NCBI GenBank assembly: GCA_024509875.1
Contig: JAMPIV010004910.1
Span: forward strand, 10,001-74,000
Reading direction: 5' to 3'
Length of the DNA: 64,000 nt
Origin: Oreohelix idahoensis
Lineage: Eukaryota > Mollusca > Gastropoda > Stylommatophora > Oreohelicidae
Part shown: positions 9,996 through 21,846 of the stretch, one piece after another
Position numbering within the stretch: the first letter of the stretch is position 1
Layout: every line of letters begins with the position of its first letter
The notes under the pieces: model-generated
Databases searched by the model: none
Told to the model about the DNA's origin: nothing
Seen by the model: only the letters and a program-made list of their open reading frames with translations
Made by a program: the position numbers and the translations under genes

Positions 9996-11112
9996 TTCCT
10001 ACTCGACGCTGCCACTGCTGGCGCTGTACTTTGCCGACACCGGCAACTAGCGCGTCAGACAGACCTGATTTCTGAATGGGTTTGCCCGGGTGAGCAAGGA
10101 CATAATGGTGTCCCAATTGGGCCATGGACTCAATGTCCTTTGGTTGACGTTCCTGAAAAAACGCCACCAACTCACTGGAACACGAGGACAACACTTTGTC
10201 CCGTAGTACTAAGTCTATCAAGCCATCATAGTCCTTCGTTATTCCCTCAATTTCGATCCATCTATTTAGCAGGAGCTTTATCTTTGAGATAAAGTCCTCG
10301 AAGTCCTGGTCTGCGCTTGGCATCGCGTTTTTAAAACGCGTCCGGTAACCGTTAGCAGTCAGACGGAACTTCCGGAGCAACCTTTCCTTTACTTTGTCGT
10401 AATCTGCCATTTCCTCTAATGGGAGGCTATAAAAGGTCTCCATCGCAGGCCCCACTAGCAGTGTCGATAACAGAGATGGCCATTGATCTCTGTCAGCCTT
10501 ATAGGCTACGCATTCGGCTTCGAACCTCTCGAGGAAAAAATCTAAACTGTCAATTTTATCATTAAATTTCGACAGACGCAGCCTAAAGGGACGATGAGCC
10601 GCTCCAGGAGTCGAGTTCTGACCACTCGCACCCACTTCCAATTTCCTCAATTGTATTTCCTTATCCATCATCTTCTCTTCCAGAGCTATTCTCATTCTCT
10701 AATTCTCTAACTCTAACTCTCTCTCTGTCTTCTTTTCTTGCAATTCTCGCTCTATCTTCTTTTCTTCCAATTCTCTCTCTATCTTCTTTTCTTCCAATTC
10801 TCGTTCTATCTTCTTTTCTTGCAATTCAAACTCTCTCTGTTTCCACTCATTTTCGTCTTTCATCTTCTTTTCTTGTAACTCTTTATCTTCTTTCATCTTC
10901 TTTTCTTGCAACTCGAATTCTCTCTTTTTTAGCTCTAGCTCTTCAGCTCGAGCCTCTCTTAGAGCATTCTGTTTCTCAATCCTCTCCTTCTCCAGAGCTT
11001 TTTGATTCTCCACTGAATAAAATTCAGCTTTAGCATAGTCATTCAATTCTTTGCCTGTGTACCCACATTCTTTCCCAATCTGAATAAAAGCCTGTAGGTC
11101 CATAGTGTACAC
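9676..11112 (-). pseudogene. Gypsy-2 gag with N-terminal coiled coil
   Basis: ATG 11112 starts a short SAP-like helical segment (DLQAFIQIGKECGYTGKEL), then about 90 residues of Glu/Lys/Arg heptads with a 9-residue repeat (EKKIERELE) forming a strong coiled coil. One in-frame TAG at about 10699 interrupts it; the same frame then runs to 9676. The capsid-like domain spans FRLRLSKFNDKIDSLDFFLERFE to about residue 300, followed by an Arg-rich nucleocapsid region. The layout resembles that of Gypsy-3 gag. Confidence 0.8.
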
Positions 11113-11264
11113 TCAGAATGCTCACTATTTTCTCTGGCTATAGATTTTGCTATAGAAGTACTCAGTCGTATATATTTCACTTATATCACCAAATAACTCT
11201 CTGCTTGCAAAATATGCGGTAATAACAGTAAATATTGATATCAGTACTCCAATATATACATATA

Positions 11265-12911
11265 CACCCATACCTCACTCTTTCGACAGGTTAGGGACCA
11301 GAGCTATGACGAAAGTCGAAAATCGACGAAAGTCGAAGCATAGCCTTTATTTAGCTTACAAATGCATTAGGGCCGCCAAAAAAACGTAAATAACTAACTA
11401 TATAACACTTGCGAATGCGTGCAACACCTAGATAAACAGAAATAAACATAAGAGTAAAGAAAATACAGTAAAAAATAAAAAAATACGTAAATAGCATCTT
11501 ACCTTAAAATCATTCTTGAGCAAGTAGACGATGAATATATACAGTATGTACAGTTTTGAATGTTGGTAATTTAGGGGGATTCTAGACTTAGAAAACCAGA
11601 TGGAGAAAATTGAGGAGGTTCATCTTCAGAACTGGAGGATTTCAATCTAATTCTTTTAGGAGAAGGGTCTTTGAAGGAGATCTAACTGGGGCTGGGGCTG
11701 ATGTCGATGGCTCGGAATCTGAAGGGTTAGAGAGAGGGGTGACTGAAGTTGGTTGTGGCGGTTGCGTCTTGAAAAAGGAGAGCAATGACGTTTACCTCAT
11801 TGATGTCTTCTTCCTTTCCCTAAGAAGTTCTCTGTAACAGGCTATTTGGTGTTCTAGCCCACTATTTACTTTTGAACTTCTGTCGAAATTTATTCTACGT
11901 TGAAGATCTGCTGCTTTGTGTAGCCAACTTCTATAATTTTTTTCAAGCTTCACTTGAAAAGCTCCTGCAGCTGCGGTATCTGCGCTAGCTGATTCTCCCT
12001 TCACTGCTATATTATGCAAATTTGACCTTTTCTTAAATTTCTCAAACCAGCCCCTGCTAGCTCCAAATGTCTCTTCAGCTGATGTCTCTCCTTGTTCAGC
12101 CTTCATTGCATTAAATAAAGTTTGTGCTTTAGCCTGGATAAGATCTTGGCTTAGAGGAATGTTGTGGCTGACTTGGTCTTCAATCCACACATTTAACACT
12201 TTCTCCATCTCACCAATTAAATTGTGCCTCTTTCTAATAAGTTTGGTATGCACTGGCATAGCGTTTTTAATTTCCTCTAACACTTTAGCTCTGTTCTTTA
12301 CAATTGTGCTAACTGTAGTGCTTGGTACACCTAGCCTGCGGCCTATTGCAGCATTTAAGATGCCTTGTTCATTAAGCTAGATTAGCTTAAGCTTTTCTTG
12401 CAAATTGAGAACCTTATGGGTTCTTTTAACTTTGTCACTACACTTAGGACCCATTATGAATATATTAAAGCACAAAAATAAGTAGTACTGTATAAGGCCT
12501 AATCACACAAAAAGGTACAGTATGAAAACTGTACACGTGTCTTATAATCACGATATGAACACTGTCATTAGACTGTTATCACTAAAATAACTATGAACTG
12601 TTTACAGTATAATCACAAAAATAATATAGTATGAATAGTTTTGTTATTTTAATCACAAAAATAAGTAGTATTAATATGTTTAATGACAAATATAAGAGAT
12701 TCAATGCAGACAACTTAAAAAAAAAACAGTGCACACAGAACGATTTCTGTTCAAAGACTGAACGACGAAAGAATCAAGATGACGCGCAGTTGTGACCAAA
12801 TGCGACGAAAGAGCGAAGCGAGCGACGAAATTTGGAAACGTGGTTAGAATTGAAAACCGACGAAAGAGCGAAGCGACGAAAGTCGAAGCGACGAAAGTCG
12901 AGGTATCGGTG
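11265..12911 (-). mobile_element. Tigger/pogo DNA transposon remnant (Tigger-1)
   Basis: Terminal inverted repeats CACCSATACCTC at 11265-11276 and 12900-12911, each flanked by TA (11263-11264 and 12912-12913), the target duplication of Tc1/mariner-pogo elements. Both ends contain copies of CGACGAAAGTCGA, short near 11305-11345 and more numerous at 12770-12900, possible transposase-binding sites. The inside carries only the N-terminal part of a transposase. The element lies in the 5' leader of Gypsy-2. Confidence 0.75.
11792..12454 (-). pseudogene. Tigger transposase, N-terminal DNA-binding part
   Basis: ATG 12454 begins MGPKCSDKVKRTHKVLNLQEK, the usual start of Tigger-type proteins, and one in-frame TAG interrupts it at about codon 26. 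The frame then continues through a CENP-B-type helix-turn-helix (AAIGRRLGVPSTTVSTIVKN) and a second CENP-B HTH (MEKVLNVWIEDQV, RGWFEKFKKRSNL). The frame ends at 11792 and no DDE catalytic domain follows, so the protein could bind DNA but not transpose. Confidence 0.8.
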
Positions 12912-12913
12912 TA

Positions 12914-13499
12914 TATTTATGTATGAAAGTATATAACACCTCACCTTTCACTGTATACACATCATCAACCTTTATCTCTTGTAGTATATAGTTTTACTTT
13001 GCCACTTGGCTACTGTCTCATCACTGTGAAACTTTGGTCTAACTGACCACTTAGTCTCTGAGATACACTCAAACAAACTTACAATAGTCGACAGTTGTAT
13101 AATAACAACTAATGAAACTTTCTGGTGCTATGACACCACTATACCAACTTAGTCACAAATCAGGTTTTTAACTTCAAAGTCTGTTACTGGCACCCACACT
13201 GGTGCTATAGTCAGATAATACTTCACTTACTACTAGTCTTAATAATCACTGTAATGCTAGTGTTTCTTATGGCAAAATGAGCACTACACAGATGAAAGAA
13301 ACACACATACACCTGTGATGCTGCACTGTAATTCTGTCCTTCAACCGGCCCAATTCTGTTGTTCTATTTTGGATTTTTACCATTCTTCTTCTCTTTGTAA
13401 CTATATGTGTTTGCCATGTTTCTTCTCATTTGAATATATCGTGTTTGGTATTTTTGAGTAGGTAAATTAAATGGGTTCTTTTTACGACGGTAGGTTTAT
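12914..13499. other. Non-coding leader/LTR-like DNA of Gypsy-2
   Basis: No ORF. It contains two related GGTGCTAT segments (around 13121 and 13201) and continues the leader interrupted by Tigger-1. LTR borders could not be set. Confidence 0.35.
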
Positions 13500-15937
13500 T
13501 TTACACACGACCAGTTTTACTTTCTTCTGAATTTCCGCGATCACGTAGATTTTTGTTGTTTACGAATATCGCCATTTCATGCACGCACGTCAGAAACACG
13601 CGGCCATCACATAACGTGACGCAATTTTTGGACACGCGGGTCTGCGTGTTTTCAAATCGATTTGCGTAGGTCGCTAGTTATGTTATTTTTTCTAGCGTTT
13701 CCATTGGTCCGAGTGAAAGCTTAGGATAGGCGTGGGAAGAAATCCGAGGGTTTTTTTTCTCTTGTATATAATGAGTCGGTAAACTGGGATCTTTCTCTGT
13801 GAAGAAAAATTGCCGGCCGTACGACTTTGAATTATCGTCTCCATTGCGGGAAGAAAAGCGGTATTGGTATGTAGAAATTGTATTAATCGTTTTACTTATT
13901 AGTGGGTTTTTGAGAAATCTCGGCCCGTAAGTTAAGTTCGTCGGAGACATTAACTTAAGTTATAAACAGTAAGCGCCATATATTATTATCTTTGAAGAAC
14001 GATGTAAATTTAAAAGTGTGCATAAGTCTTTTTAGGATTTTTGGCATTAGATAGGAGCGTGTGAAGTTATGAGATACACGGGTGACTGTTGTGTAAAACC
14101 ACCATTTATTCCTGTGTATTTACAAATGTAATTTTATTGGGAACTCCATTGTGTGTACGTTAATTTTATTAGGCCTTAAATGTGAGGAATGCAGTCGGAG
14201 GGTAAAGATGTATGTTATAAGTGAATTATACTGCTTAGAGGAGTAAACTATTCCTATAGCGAGATTTCATTTCATTGGGGCTTAAGTAGGAAACCTCATG
14301 GGTAATGTTAAAAGGGAGACCACGGAATTTCGGACAAAGGAGTTCCCTAGTTGAAATGTTTGGATACGTGGTTAGCCATGCGTAACAGAAAAAGATAAGA
14401 GTCAGACAGGTCGGGAGGTTTGTTTACCTACCTGGCAGATTTAAGTTGAAGAGAAGGGGAGTAGAAGGAGCGTGAGATAGAGAGACACGGGGGTAGAAAT
14501 ATTTTATGTATCGTTGTGCAGAACGAGAGAAGGGAAGTAGGAGGAGTGAGATTTAAGTGCCACGTGGGTAATATTATTTTATGGATTGTTGTACATGACG
14601 AGTGAAGTACCGAGTAAGGGAGTTATAAAGATTAATGGGTTAGAGATGCATTATGTTGGAATGGTGTACATTAGACGCATTTTCTTTTAATTTCAGCGAG
14701 TCACGGCAGAACAGTGGGGGGAGCGTAAATTTGCCCATATGCAAACTTACCCACGGCAACAGGACATATCTCAGGGGTCAGAGGACTCGAGATATCGCCA
14801 GCAGCGAAAAGAAAATAACCTAAACGGTCTATTTCAGTGAAGTTCAAATCTTCAGCGAGACTGGTTTAAATTGCATACAGCCAGAAATCGAGGCTTTGGT
14901 TTTCCTCTAAATCCGGAGCGGGTTAAGAGAGGGAAGTAGAGAAGCTATTGAGCAGCCGAGAAATTTTTTTTCGACAGTTAATCAAGCACCTCATGCTTGA
15001 TACCCGAACATCAGCATCATCACCGACTTCAGGAGCAGGTGATAGGGTTAAATTACCTGGGTCCTGAAAGTAACGAGAGAAGAGCGTAACGGAGACGCCG
15101 TATCATTAGTCGTCGAGGGTAGAGAGACACTTAACCAAGGAAAAAGGGAGAGAGAGAGAGAGAGAGAGAGAGAAGGAGGGAGAAAATAGACAGGACCAGT
15201 AGGGTCTGTTCAGTATCCATTTGACGGATAGGCACTGAGCCATCGTTGTAAGCCAAGTCTATTATTGTAGCATTTCCAGTGGTGTTAGTTAGCGGAGCAT
15301 ATCGCCTACCAAGTTGGAAGCTGTGTAGACGTTCTTTTTAGGAAGAGGCAACAGGACGGCAATAGTAGAAATCTTATTAGTGTTAGAGAATGGAGGCTAA
15401 AGTTGACAGCCCCACCAAATTAGATTTGTGTAAATCACTAACCATTTTATTGTTCTGCAGCAGGGTAACAGAAAGAGTGAATGTGATTGGGGTTTTTCTA
15501 GTGTCTATCTAATTTCATTGTTACTTTGTTTTCAGGCCGTGCAACAGTGCACGCTAATTTTTTTGATTGATGTAGATGAACTTTAATGATTTCTGTGTGT
15601 AAATAAATTTATCTATAATATATACTGGATCAGCTTCTACACTCTATACTTACTCTATGTTGTCTGTATAGTGGTGTCTGTGGTCGTTTTATACACCTTA
15701 TCTCCTTGTGTTTAAAGGTAGTTAGAGGGGGGGTGATTCTATAGCTTTTTCTGAAGTCACGAAGCGGCAAGGGGAGAGTCAAATCCTGGTTCTAGCCCTT
15801 GAGCCAATAGTCTCATCTGTCCACAGGTATGTCAATTTTCATCTAAATTCTATCTTCTCAGACTTTCTCATACTAGGGTCTTGCTTTCATTCAGGCAACC
15901 TCTATAAACTTAAATTCACTTCGTGACAACACCACAC
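13500..15937 (+). promoter_or_regulatory. Promoter-like segment and non-coding DNA
   Basis: A CCAAT box in reverse (CCATTGG, about 13700), a TATA-like TGTATATAATG (about 13762) and a short stretch ending in GGTATTG|GTATGT (about 13869) look like a promoter with a first exon and splice donor. A good acceptor (TTTTAATTTCAG) lies at 14686-14697, followed by a 33-codon ATG frame. A (GA)n run lies near 15152-15172. I could not connect this to a protein, and it could be LTR or 5' UTR material of another element. Confidence 0.25.
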
Positions 15938-18368
15938 TGTCGTAAATTTATTTTGAGAGAAAAGAGTCGTAGAAATAGTGGTCCGGTTTAGAGTGGAAAA
16001 TGATGATGGAAAGCTCAGTGATAGAAAATGTAGAGATTTAATAGTTACTTCACAGCGTGCTGGAGGAGAGTAAAGACAGACTTATTTACGACAAATCGTG
16101 TCTCTCAATCTTCTCTTTCACTCTCCTGGTCAAACAATTATTTGCCAGTTTTCCAGACTCGCATCTGCGCGCACACCGATTTGGTGTTTTCAAACACACA
16201 CACGACGTTGATACAAACTATATTAAACGAATAGGGGAAAAGTTGGGCTTTGGGTATATCCAACACACAGAATTAAATGAGTTTATGTGATTTTATTCAC
16301 TTTAAACATCAATCACTAAAAATATCAGATATTACATAAATTATCATAAGTACACAAATGCAAATAACAAATTTGGGAGGGGTGAAGAAGATTGGTATCG
16401 ACTAAGCCCTTCCCGCTTATTAGACAAAGACAAACCCAGTCCAGAGATAGATAATATCAGGAACACGGGTACGTTAACCTAACAGTAAAGTTAATTACTC
16501 TGAAAGAGGTGTTACCAAGTTAGGTATAAGTGATAGAAAAAAACTGTTCTTCCCAGCTGTTCTTCCCTTTACTAAGCAAATGGAAAGGAGGTGGTTTTAA
16601 ACAGAGTTAACAAATTATCAACTATCCCACTTAAAGGAACAATGTAGGGTATACAGAAAAGATATATATATTACCAGGTAAGCAAGTTAACAAAATGGTC
16701 ACACAAAAGAATTAATTTCCTGTCATTCATACACGCGCTAGCAAAGGCCTTCACTCATCTTGCTCTCACTTACCGATTGTGAAAAAATCTTGCACTCCAT
16801 AGAATAACACAACAGCAGTTACACCTCAAACTAAATGTATGAGTGTTTGTTCAAGTTCTAGCCCCAGATTAGCGGGTAGGCGGTCAGCACATAAAAGGAT
16901 CCCGTAATCGCTGGAAAATGAATCTGTAGTTGTGTCTCTTTTCTTAATAACAGTTTCTATGGGAGGGCACGGTCTCTGATACCGGGGGTGAGGATGGTGT
17001 GGTCTATTTGACTATGCCGCTGATAATAAAATTCTTACGCGTGCTGGTACACTTTATCCGTGAGGTATGGTTTAAGCCCAGTGAGAAAACTAGTCACATC
17101 ACTGTTCAGGAAATTATGAATTATCTCTCTGTGTCAGTAAACTAACAAAGCTCGGGCCAGTGTTCTTCTTCCCGTTACGACTTAAGTTGTTTGATGGTGC
17201 GTTAAATTTGTCTTTGGGTGTGCTTTCTTTGCTATAAGTTAGATAGCGGAATTCCAAACATAGAATCGCCTCAAAGATTAAAAATTTACACAGTCTCAAC
17301 AAGTTCTGCGTCAGGGGAACTCTACACACTGTTTATGCTTTGCCTTGCTTAGATTGATTTCTTTATTGCTTTCTTAATGCTGGGATCGCACAGGTTACGA
17401 TCACTCTGTATGAAAGAAAAAAAAAGACATGTAATATACCGAAAACAAATAACCTTCTAAAGCGCGATGAATTTCCCGTTAAGCCTATAATACACTCGAG
17501 TATTTAATTATGTATTTAATAAACACTGCGCGAATTCTAGTGGTTAAAAACCCACATCTATAAAACTAGGACTTAACTGAATTTATTAATTATAAATTCC
17601 TTCGCGACTTTAAAAGTTAATTTAAGCATCTATTATCTTTTGAAATAATATAATAGATAGATCATTATATTTACCACTGGAACTATTGAGATGGTTTAAT
17701 TTAATAGATTTAAATTAACACAAAATCCATTGAAATAGAATGACTGAACTAGACCACTGATCACTTTACACAATATATATTACCGCTCTGCACAGAATAG
17801 AAAACACTGCAAATATATATATATAAAATCCAGGGGAAAATCTATAACAAGATTTCAATAAAGCTAGTGCTTCTGTAAAGGTCTGGCCAGCGAGTGATAA
17901 CGTGTCTAGTCTTAATGGTCTATTTAGCTAAAATGGAATGTAAGTTGAGTGGGACATGATAAACTTGACAGCTTATTTGATCTCACGAACTTTTGGGGAT
18001 CTGACCGCCAAATCAAGAGAAGAAACCACACCCTGGTCTTCGTATCTCCGTTCGCTGCTACCCGTTCGCTTTCCCCGTTCGCTCGGTTCCTCGATTGACA
18101 CCGAGACGCGAAAATAGCGGCAAGCAACTGCGTCTCGTATCAGGGACCACTACTGTCTTTGATAACGCCGATAGTCTCCCCTAAAAACCCTCGGTCTGTC
18201 TCTTAGATCTCGTGCCGCCTACTAAATGAGTCCCGGTGGAATGAGTTCTGGCAAACGAAAAGTTACAACAAATGTTCAGGGGTTCTAATGTTATGACAAG
18301 CTAAAAGTCCCTTTAAATCATCCATCATATCAGGGAGAATTCACTTGTCAAACTAGACGTACGTCACA
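15938..18368 (-). repeat. Gypsy-3 3' LTR
   Basis: 2431 bp, matching 23735-26170 with only a few substitutions and short indels in homopolymer and AT runs. On the minus strand it starts TGTGACGTACG and ends ACGACA. A 77-codon frame (16057-16290), present in both LTRs, is not treated as a gene. Confidence 0.97.
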
Positions 18369-18383
18369 ATCGTCCCCACTTTT
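18369..18383 (-). promoter_or_regulatory. Gypsy-3 polypurine tract
   Basis: The minus strand reads AAAAGTGGGGACGAT immediately before the 3' LTR. A purine-rich stretch at this place primes plus-strand cDNA synthesis. The pol stop codon lies at its edge. Confidence 0.8.
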
Positions 18384-21300
18384 AGACATGAAACCATTTT
18401 TCATGTTTAATTTTTTTGACAATGGAGGTGACCTGATTGGTGATTTTAGGATGAGTGGTATCTTCAGTTTGCTCTTCTTCCTCTGTAGACCAGTTTCTAC
18501 TCAGGAAATCAGCCCCGACATTCTGTCTTCCCGGAATATATTCCACTTTGAAAGAATAAACGCTTAAAAGGAGGGCCCAACGCCTGATCCTAGCGTTAAA
18601 TTCTTTATTGGCACCAAGAAATGCTAACGGAGCGTGGTCTGTTTGCACCGTGAAAGATGTACCATAAAGAAACTCATGATGGCGTCTGATACCGTCAATC
18701 AGAGCAAGACATTCCCTTTCAACTACGCTGTAGTTCCGTTCCGCTTTATTTAATTTCCGACTGCCATAGGCAACTGGAAATAGCATGTTCAGGTCACTGT
18801 CATCGGCTTGAAGCAGTGTTGACCCGATGCCCTGACCTGACGCGTCGACTCTCAGTACAAAAGATTTCTTGAGGTCAGGCAACCTCAAGATGGGGTATGC
18901 AGACAACTGTCCTTTCAAAGTGCTATACGCGTGTTCGCACTTTTGATCCCATATGACCTTATCAGGACAACCTTTCTTTGTGAGGTCAGTCAGAGGTGCC
19001 GTCAGTCCGTTGAAATTCTGGATGTATTTCTGATAGTATGCACATAGCGATATGAAGGAACGTACGTCTTTCTTCGTTCGGGGTCTTTTTGCTGCCATTA
19101 TTTTCTCCACGTTCTTCTTAATAGGCCAACTGCATCCGTGAGAAATAGTGTGCCCCAGGAAGTCTAACTGTTCAAACCCGATGAGACATTTGCTAGGTCT
19201 GGCTGTGAGACCCGTTTCCTGTAGTCTCCTGAGGAGCATAGCAACCGTAGCAATATGTTCTTCATAGGTTTCCGATGCAATTAAGATGTCATCCATGAAA
19301 TTATGGATATGGGGACTTTGCAAAGGTTCTAGAAGCTTCCTCATCATCCTGGTGAACACTCCTGGTGCGTTATGCAAACGGAACGGCATCACGTTAAATG
19401 TGTAATGTCCTTCACTAGTGCTGAAAGCTAACAAAGGTTTAATTTCCTCCTTGACTGGTATTTGATAATAACCTTTGCTGAGGTCAATCTTGGAGAAGAT
19501 CTTTGCTTTGCTGAGCTTGGTGAACAACTCAGAAACAGTTTGGAGAGGTTCGGGCTGGAATTCCGTTACAGCGTTTAGCAACCTGTAATCAATGCACAGC
19601 CGAACTTCCTTATTGGGCTTCTGCAACAGCACTACACTCGAGCTGTAAGGAGATGTAGACTCACTGATAATTCCTGCCTGACGCAGCTTGTCTATTTCTC
19701 CGCGAAGTGCATCAGCTTTAGCGTACGGGATGGGGTAAACTCTGGTTTGAACAGGGGTCTCGTTTGTTAATTTCATATCAAATTCAATGAGATTTGTTCG
19801 ACCAGGTACATCCGTTAAGACTGCACTGTACTGTTTTAGTAGAGCCCTGGTTTCTGTTTGTTGTTCTGGTGAGAGATTGTCGCCGAACTTGACATCTTTA
19901 AAGGATTCTGTGAGTTGCAATGGATACTCCATGCAACCATCATCATCTTCCTCGTCTTCCGTTGCTATGGCGACAGCCAGGAGATGCTCGGAGGATGGCA
20001 CCGGTCTTTCCAAATATTTCTTTAGCAGATTTATGTGGAAGACCTTCTCCTTTCCTTTGATGGAGATCTTGTAGTTGGTACGTGAGATCTTTTTAAGGAC
20101 GGTAAACGGTCCTTGCCATCCGATGCGAAGTTTATTGCTTCCGGTTGGAAGTAGCAATAGGACTTTCTCCCCTGGTTGTAGTTCTCTCTCTTTTGCAGCT
20201 TTGTTGTATCTTTTAGTAATTTTAGCGCGGGCTTTCTTAAGGTTGGTAGTAGCTAGATCCCATCCTAGCTTGAGCCTTTCCTTAAGCTCAGATACATACT
20301 TGCTTGCAGAGACGACTGTCTCGTCAGCCTTCTGGTCTGTCAGGGACCGAAGTAAGGCTTCTAGTGGCCCCTTAATAGGTCTGCCAAATAAAAGTGTAGC
20401 TGGCGCAAAACCCGTAGACGCTTGGGGTACCTCTCGGTAGGCGAATAAGGCAGCCGATATATATTGGTCCCAGTCTTCCGTTTTCTCCTGACCCAGCTTA
20501 CGTAACATCATGGTGAGGGTACCGTTAAAACGTTCCACGAGCCCATTTCCGGCCGGATGGTAGGGACTTGTGTGGATATGTTTGGCCCTCAAGATCTTAA
20601 AGATCTCCTCCATTAACAGGCTACGGAATTGGGATCCATTGTCCGTCAAAACTTGTTGAGGGAATCCCAACCGTGTAAAAATTTGCACAAGGGCTTCTGC
20701 GACATGCTTGGAATTAGTGCATGGTAGCGGTACGGCTTCGGCCCACATAGTGCAAGTGTCAACTAAGGTCAGGATGAACCTGTTCCTTCTTTTGGTCTTT
20801 TCCAGAGGACCAATAATGTCGACAGCAACCAGTTCAAATGGAGTCCCTACTATTGGCATTTGCCCCATAGGTACTGGGGGTGTCAAGTGCTTGGGTGCTA
20901 CCCGTTGGCACTGGGCGCAGGATTTCACATGCCTGACAATGTCAGAGTTCATTCCTGGCCACCAATAGTGGGTTTTTATTCGCTGAATAGTGGCGTTTTG
21001 TCCCATATGTCCGCTAAAGGGAAGCGAGTGCCCCATTTCTAAGATCTGGTTTCTGTACTGCATCGGTACTAGGAGCTGGTTATTCCCCGTGTCCGGGTTG
21101 CCCGTTCTACGATACAATACACCATCCTTAGAAAAAATGTCTCCGTTGTGTCTGGGGTCCTTAGCCATGGGCAGTTTTTTAAAGCAGGGCGCCAGAGTAG
21201 GGTCCTTTTGTTGCGCCTCCTTCAGTTCATTCGGCAACAAGTTTGGCGCAGGCTCCCTCTCCTTCTTGGCTTGCCCTCTTGTGGTTACCGCTGCCACAAT

Positions 21301-21846
21301 CGGCTCCTTAGGTCTCCCAATGAACACATATCTACATCCCAGGATAACTGGGTAGATCGGATCATCCATTATGGCCGCTTTAATAACTCCTCTGACAAAG
21401 TCAGAGTGTATTTCTACCAGTGCGATAGAAAGCGTCCTGGGTGCATCACTCCTGAAAACTCCACTAAGTTTGACGGTTTCCTCTGTCTCCTGACCGGGTT
21501 TGACTAGGTGCCTAGCGACAATACAGTCAAAACTTAATCCAGTGTCAAAAAGACAAGTAGTAGAGGTACCGTTCAAAATTACAGTTCCTCGAGTTGAGGG
21601 TCGGTCCCCCTCAGGTTGAGAATCACTGACATTGACTCTACCTTTCGAGGCTGTATGCAAACATCCAATGCGGTTTGCACCGGTTTGTTTGCCCTGATCA
21701 GACGTTCCTGGTGTAGGGGTCTTCCCTTTTCCTTGACCTTGGTGGCCGCGCTGCCACGTAGGCTTGTTGGGTTGATCAGAATTGTTGTTGGGGGGTATCG
21801 GGTTTTGTAGAATTTCGATTTTTCCTGGGGAGGTTTCTGGGTATTG
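18382..21846 (-). CDS. pol: Gypsy-3 Pol: protease-integrase-RT-RNase H
   Basis: The frame is open from 21846 to 18382, more than 1090 codons without a stop. From the Leu/Met at 21660: protease with CLFDTGLSFD (Asp at about 39); integrase HHCC finger (GHSLPFSGHMG...CAQCQR, about 215-265) and catalytic D-D-35-E (VAVDIIGPL, LTDNGSQF, GLVERFNG); a GPF-type integrase C-terminal module (GWQGPFTVLKKISRTNY); then RT with KIDLSKGYYQI and FMDDILIAS, where Phe-Met replaces the usual Tyr-Val/Ile before the DD; and RNase H with VLRVDASGQGIG and VQTDHAPL. It ends with a short basic tail. The integrase lies upstream of RT. Expression probably needs a -1 shift from gag, since the frames overlap over 21846-21579. 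All visible catalytic residues are present. Confidence 0.93.
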   Translation of the reverse strand, partial: QYPETSPGKIEILQNPIPPNNNSDQPNKPTWQRGHQGQGKGKTPTPGTSDQGKQTGANRIGCLHTASKGRVNVSDSQPEGDRPSTRGTVILNGTSTTCLFDTGLSFDCIVARHLVKPGQETEETVKLSGVFRSDAPRTLSIALVEIHSDFVRGVIKAAIMDDPIYPVILGCRYVFIGRPKEPIVAAVTTRGQAKKEREPAPNLLPNELKEAQQKDPTLAPCFKKLPMAKDPRHNGDIFSKDGVLYRRTGNPDTGNNQLLVPMQYRNQILEMGHSLPFSGHMGQNATIQRIKTHYWWPGMNSDIVRHVKSCAQCQRVAPKHLTPPVPMGQMPIVGTPFELVAVDIIGPLEKTKRRNRFILTLVDTCTMWAEAVPLPCTNSKHVAEALVQIFTRLGFPQQVLTDNGSQFRSLLMEEIFKILRAKHIHTSPYHPAGNGLVERFNGTLTMMLRKLGQEKTEDWDQYISAALFAYREVPQASTGFAPATLLFGRPIKGPLEALLRSLTDQKADETVVSASKYVSELKERLKLGWDLATTNLKKARAKITKRYNKAAKERELQPGEKVLLLLPTGSNKLRIGWQGPFTVLKKISRTNYKISIKGKEKVFHINLLKKYLERPVPSSEHLLAVAIATEDEEDDDGCMEYPLQLTESFKDVKFGDNLSPEQQTETRALLKQYSAVLTDVPGRTNLIEFDMKLTNETPVQTRVYPIPYAKADALRGEIDKLRQAGIISESTSPYSSSVVLLQKPNKEVRLCIDYRLLNAVTEFQPEPLQTVSELFTKLSKAKIFSKIDLSKGYYQIPVKEEIKPLLAFSTSEGHYTFNVMPFRLHNAPGVFTRMMRKLLEPLQSPHIHNFMDDILIASETYEEHIATVAMLLRRLQETGLTARPSKCLIGFEQLDFLGHTISHGCSWPIKKNVEKIMAAKRPRTKKDVRSFISLCAYYQKYIQNFNGLTAPLTDLTKKGCPDKVIWDQKCEHAYSTLKGQLSAYPILRLPDLKKSFVLRVDASGQGIGSTLLQADDSDLNMLFPVAYGSRKLNKAERNYSVVERECLALIDGIRRHHEFLYGTSFTVQTDHAPLAFLGANKEFNARIRRWALLLSVYSFKVEYIPGRQNVGADFLSRNWSTEEEEQTEDTTHPKITNQVTSIVKKIKHEKWFHV

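Larger units (their letters stand above)
8698..13150 (-). mobile_element. Gypsy-2: gag-protease element without RT or integrase
   Basis: Minus-strand order: leader with a Tigger insertion (11265-12911), coiled-coil gag, zinc knuckle, protease, RRM-like ORF. There is no RT, RNase H or integrase downstream. A TGGTGTCATAGCACC stretch near 13130 on the minus strand could be the primer site. LTRs were not recognised, so the limits are approximate. It is either an internally deleted Gypsy copy or a non-autonomous derivative. Confidence 0.6.

Noticed and set aside
11610..11837. Gly/Glu-rich plus-strand ORF within Tigger-1
   Set aside because: It lies inside the transposon remnant, has no known domain and overlaps the transposase fragment.
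16057..16290. 77-codon ORF, duplicated at 23854-24087
   Set aside because: It is identical in both because it lies in the two LTRs. It has no domain and is not in the element's coding strand.
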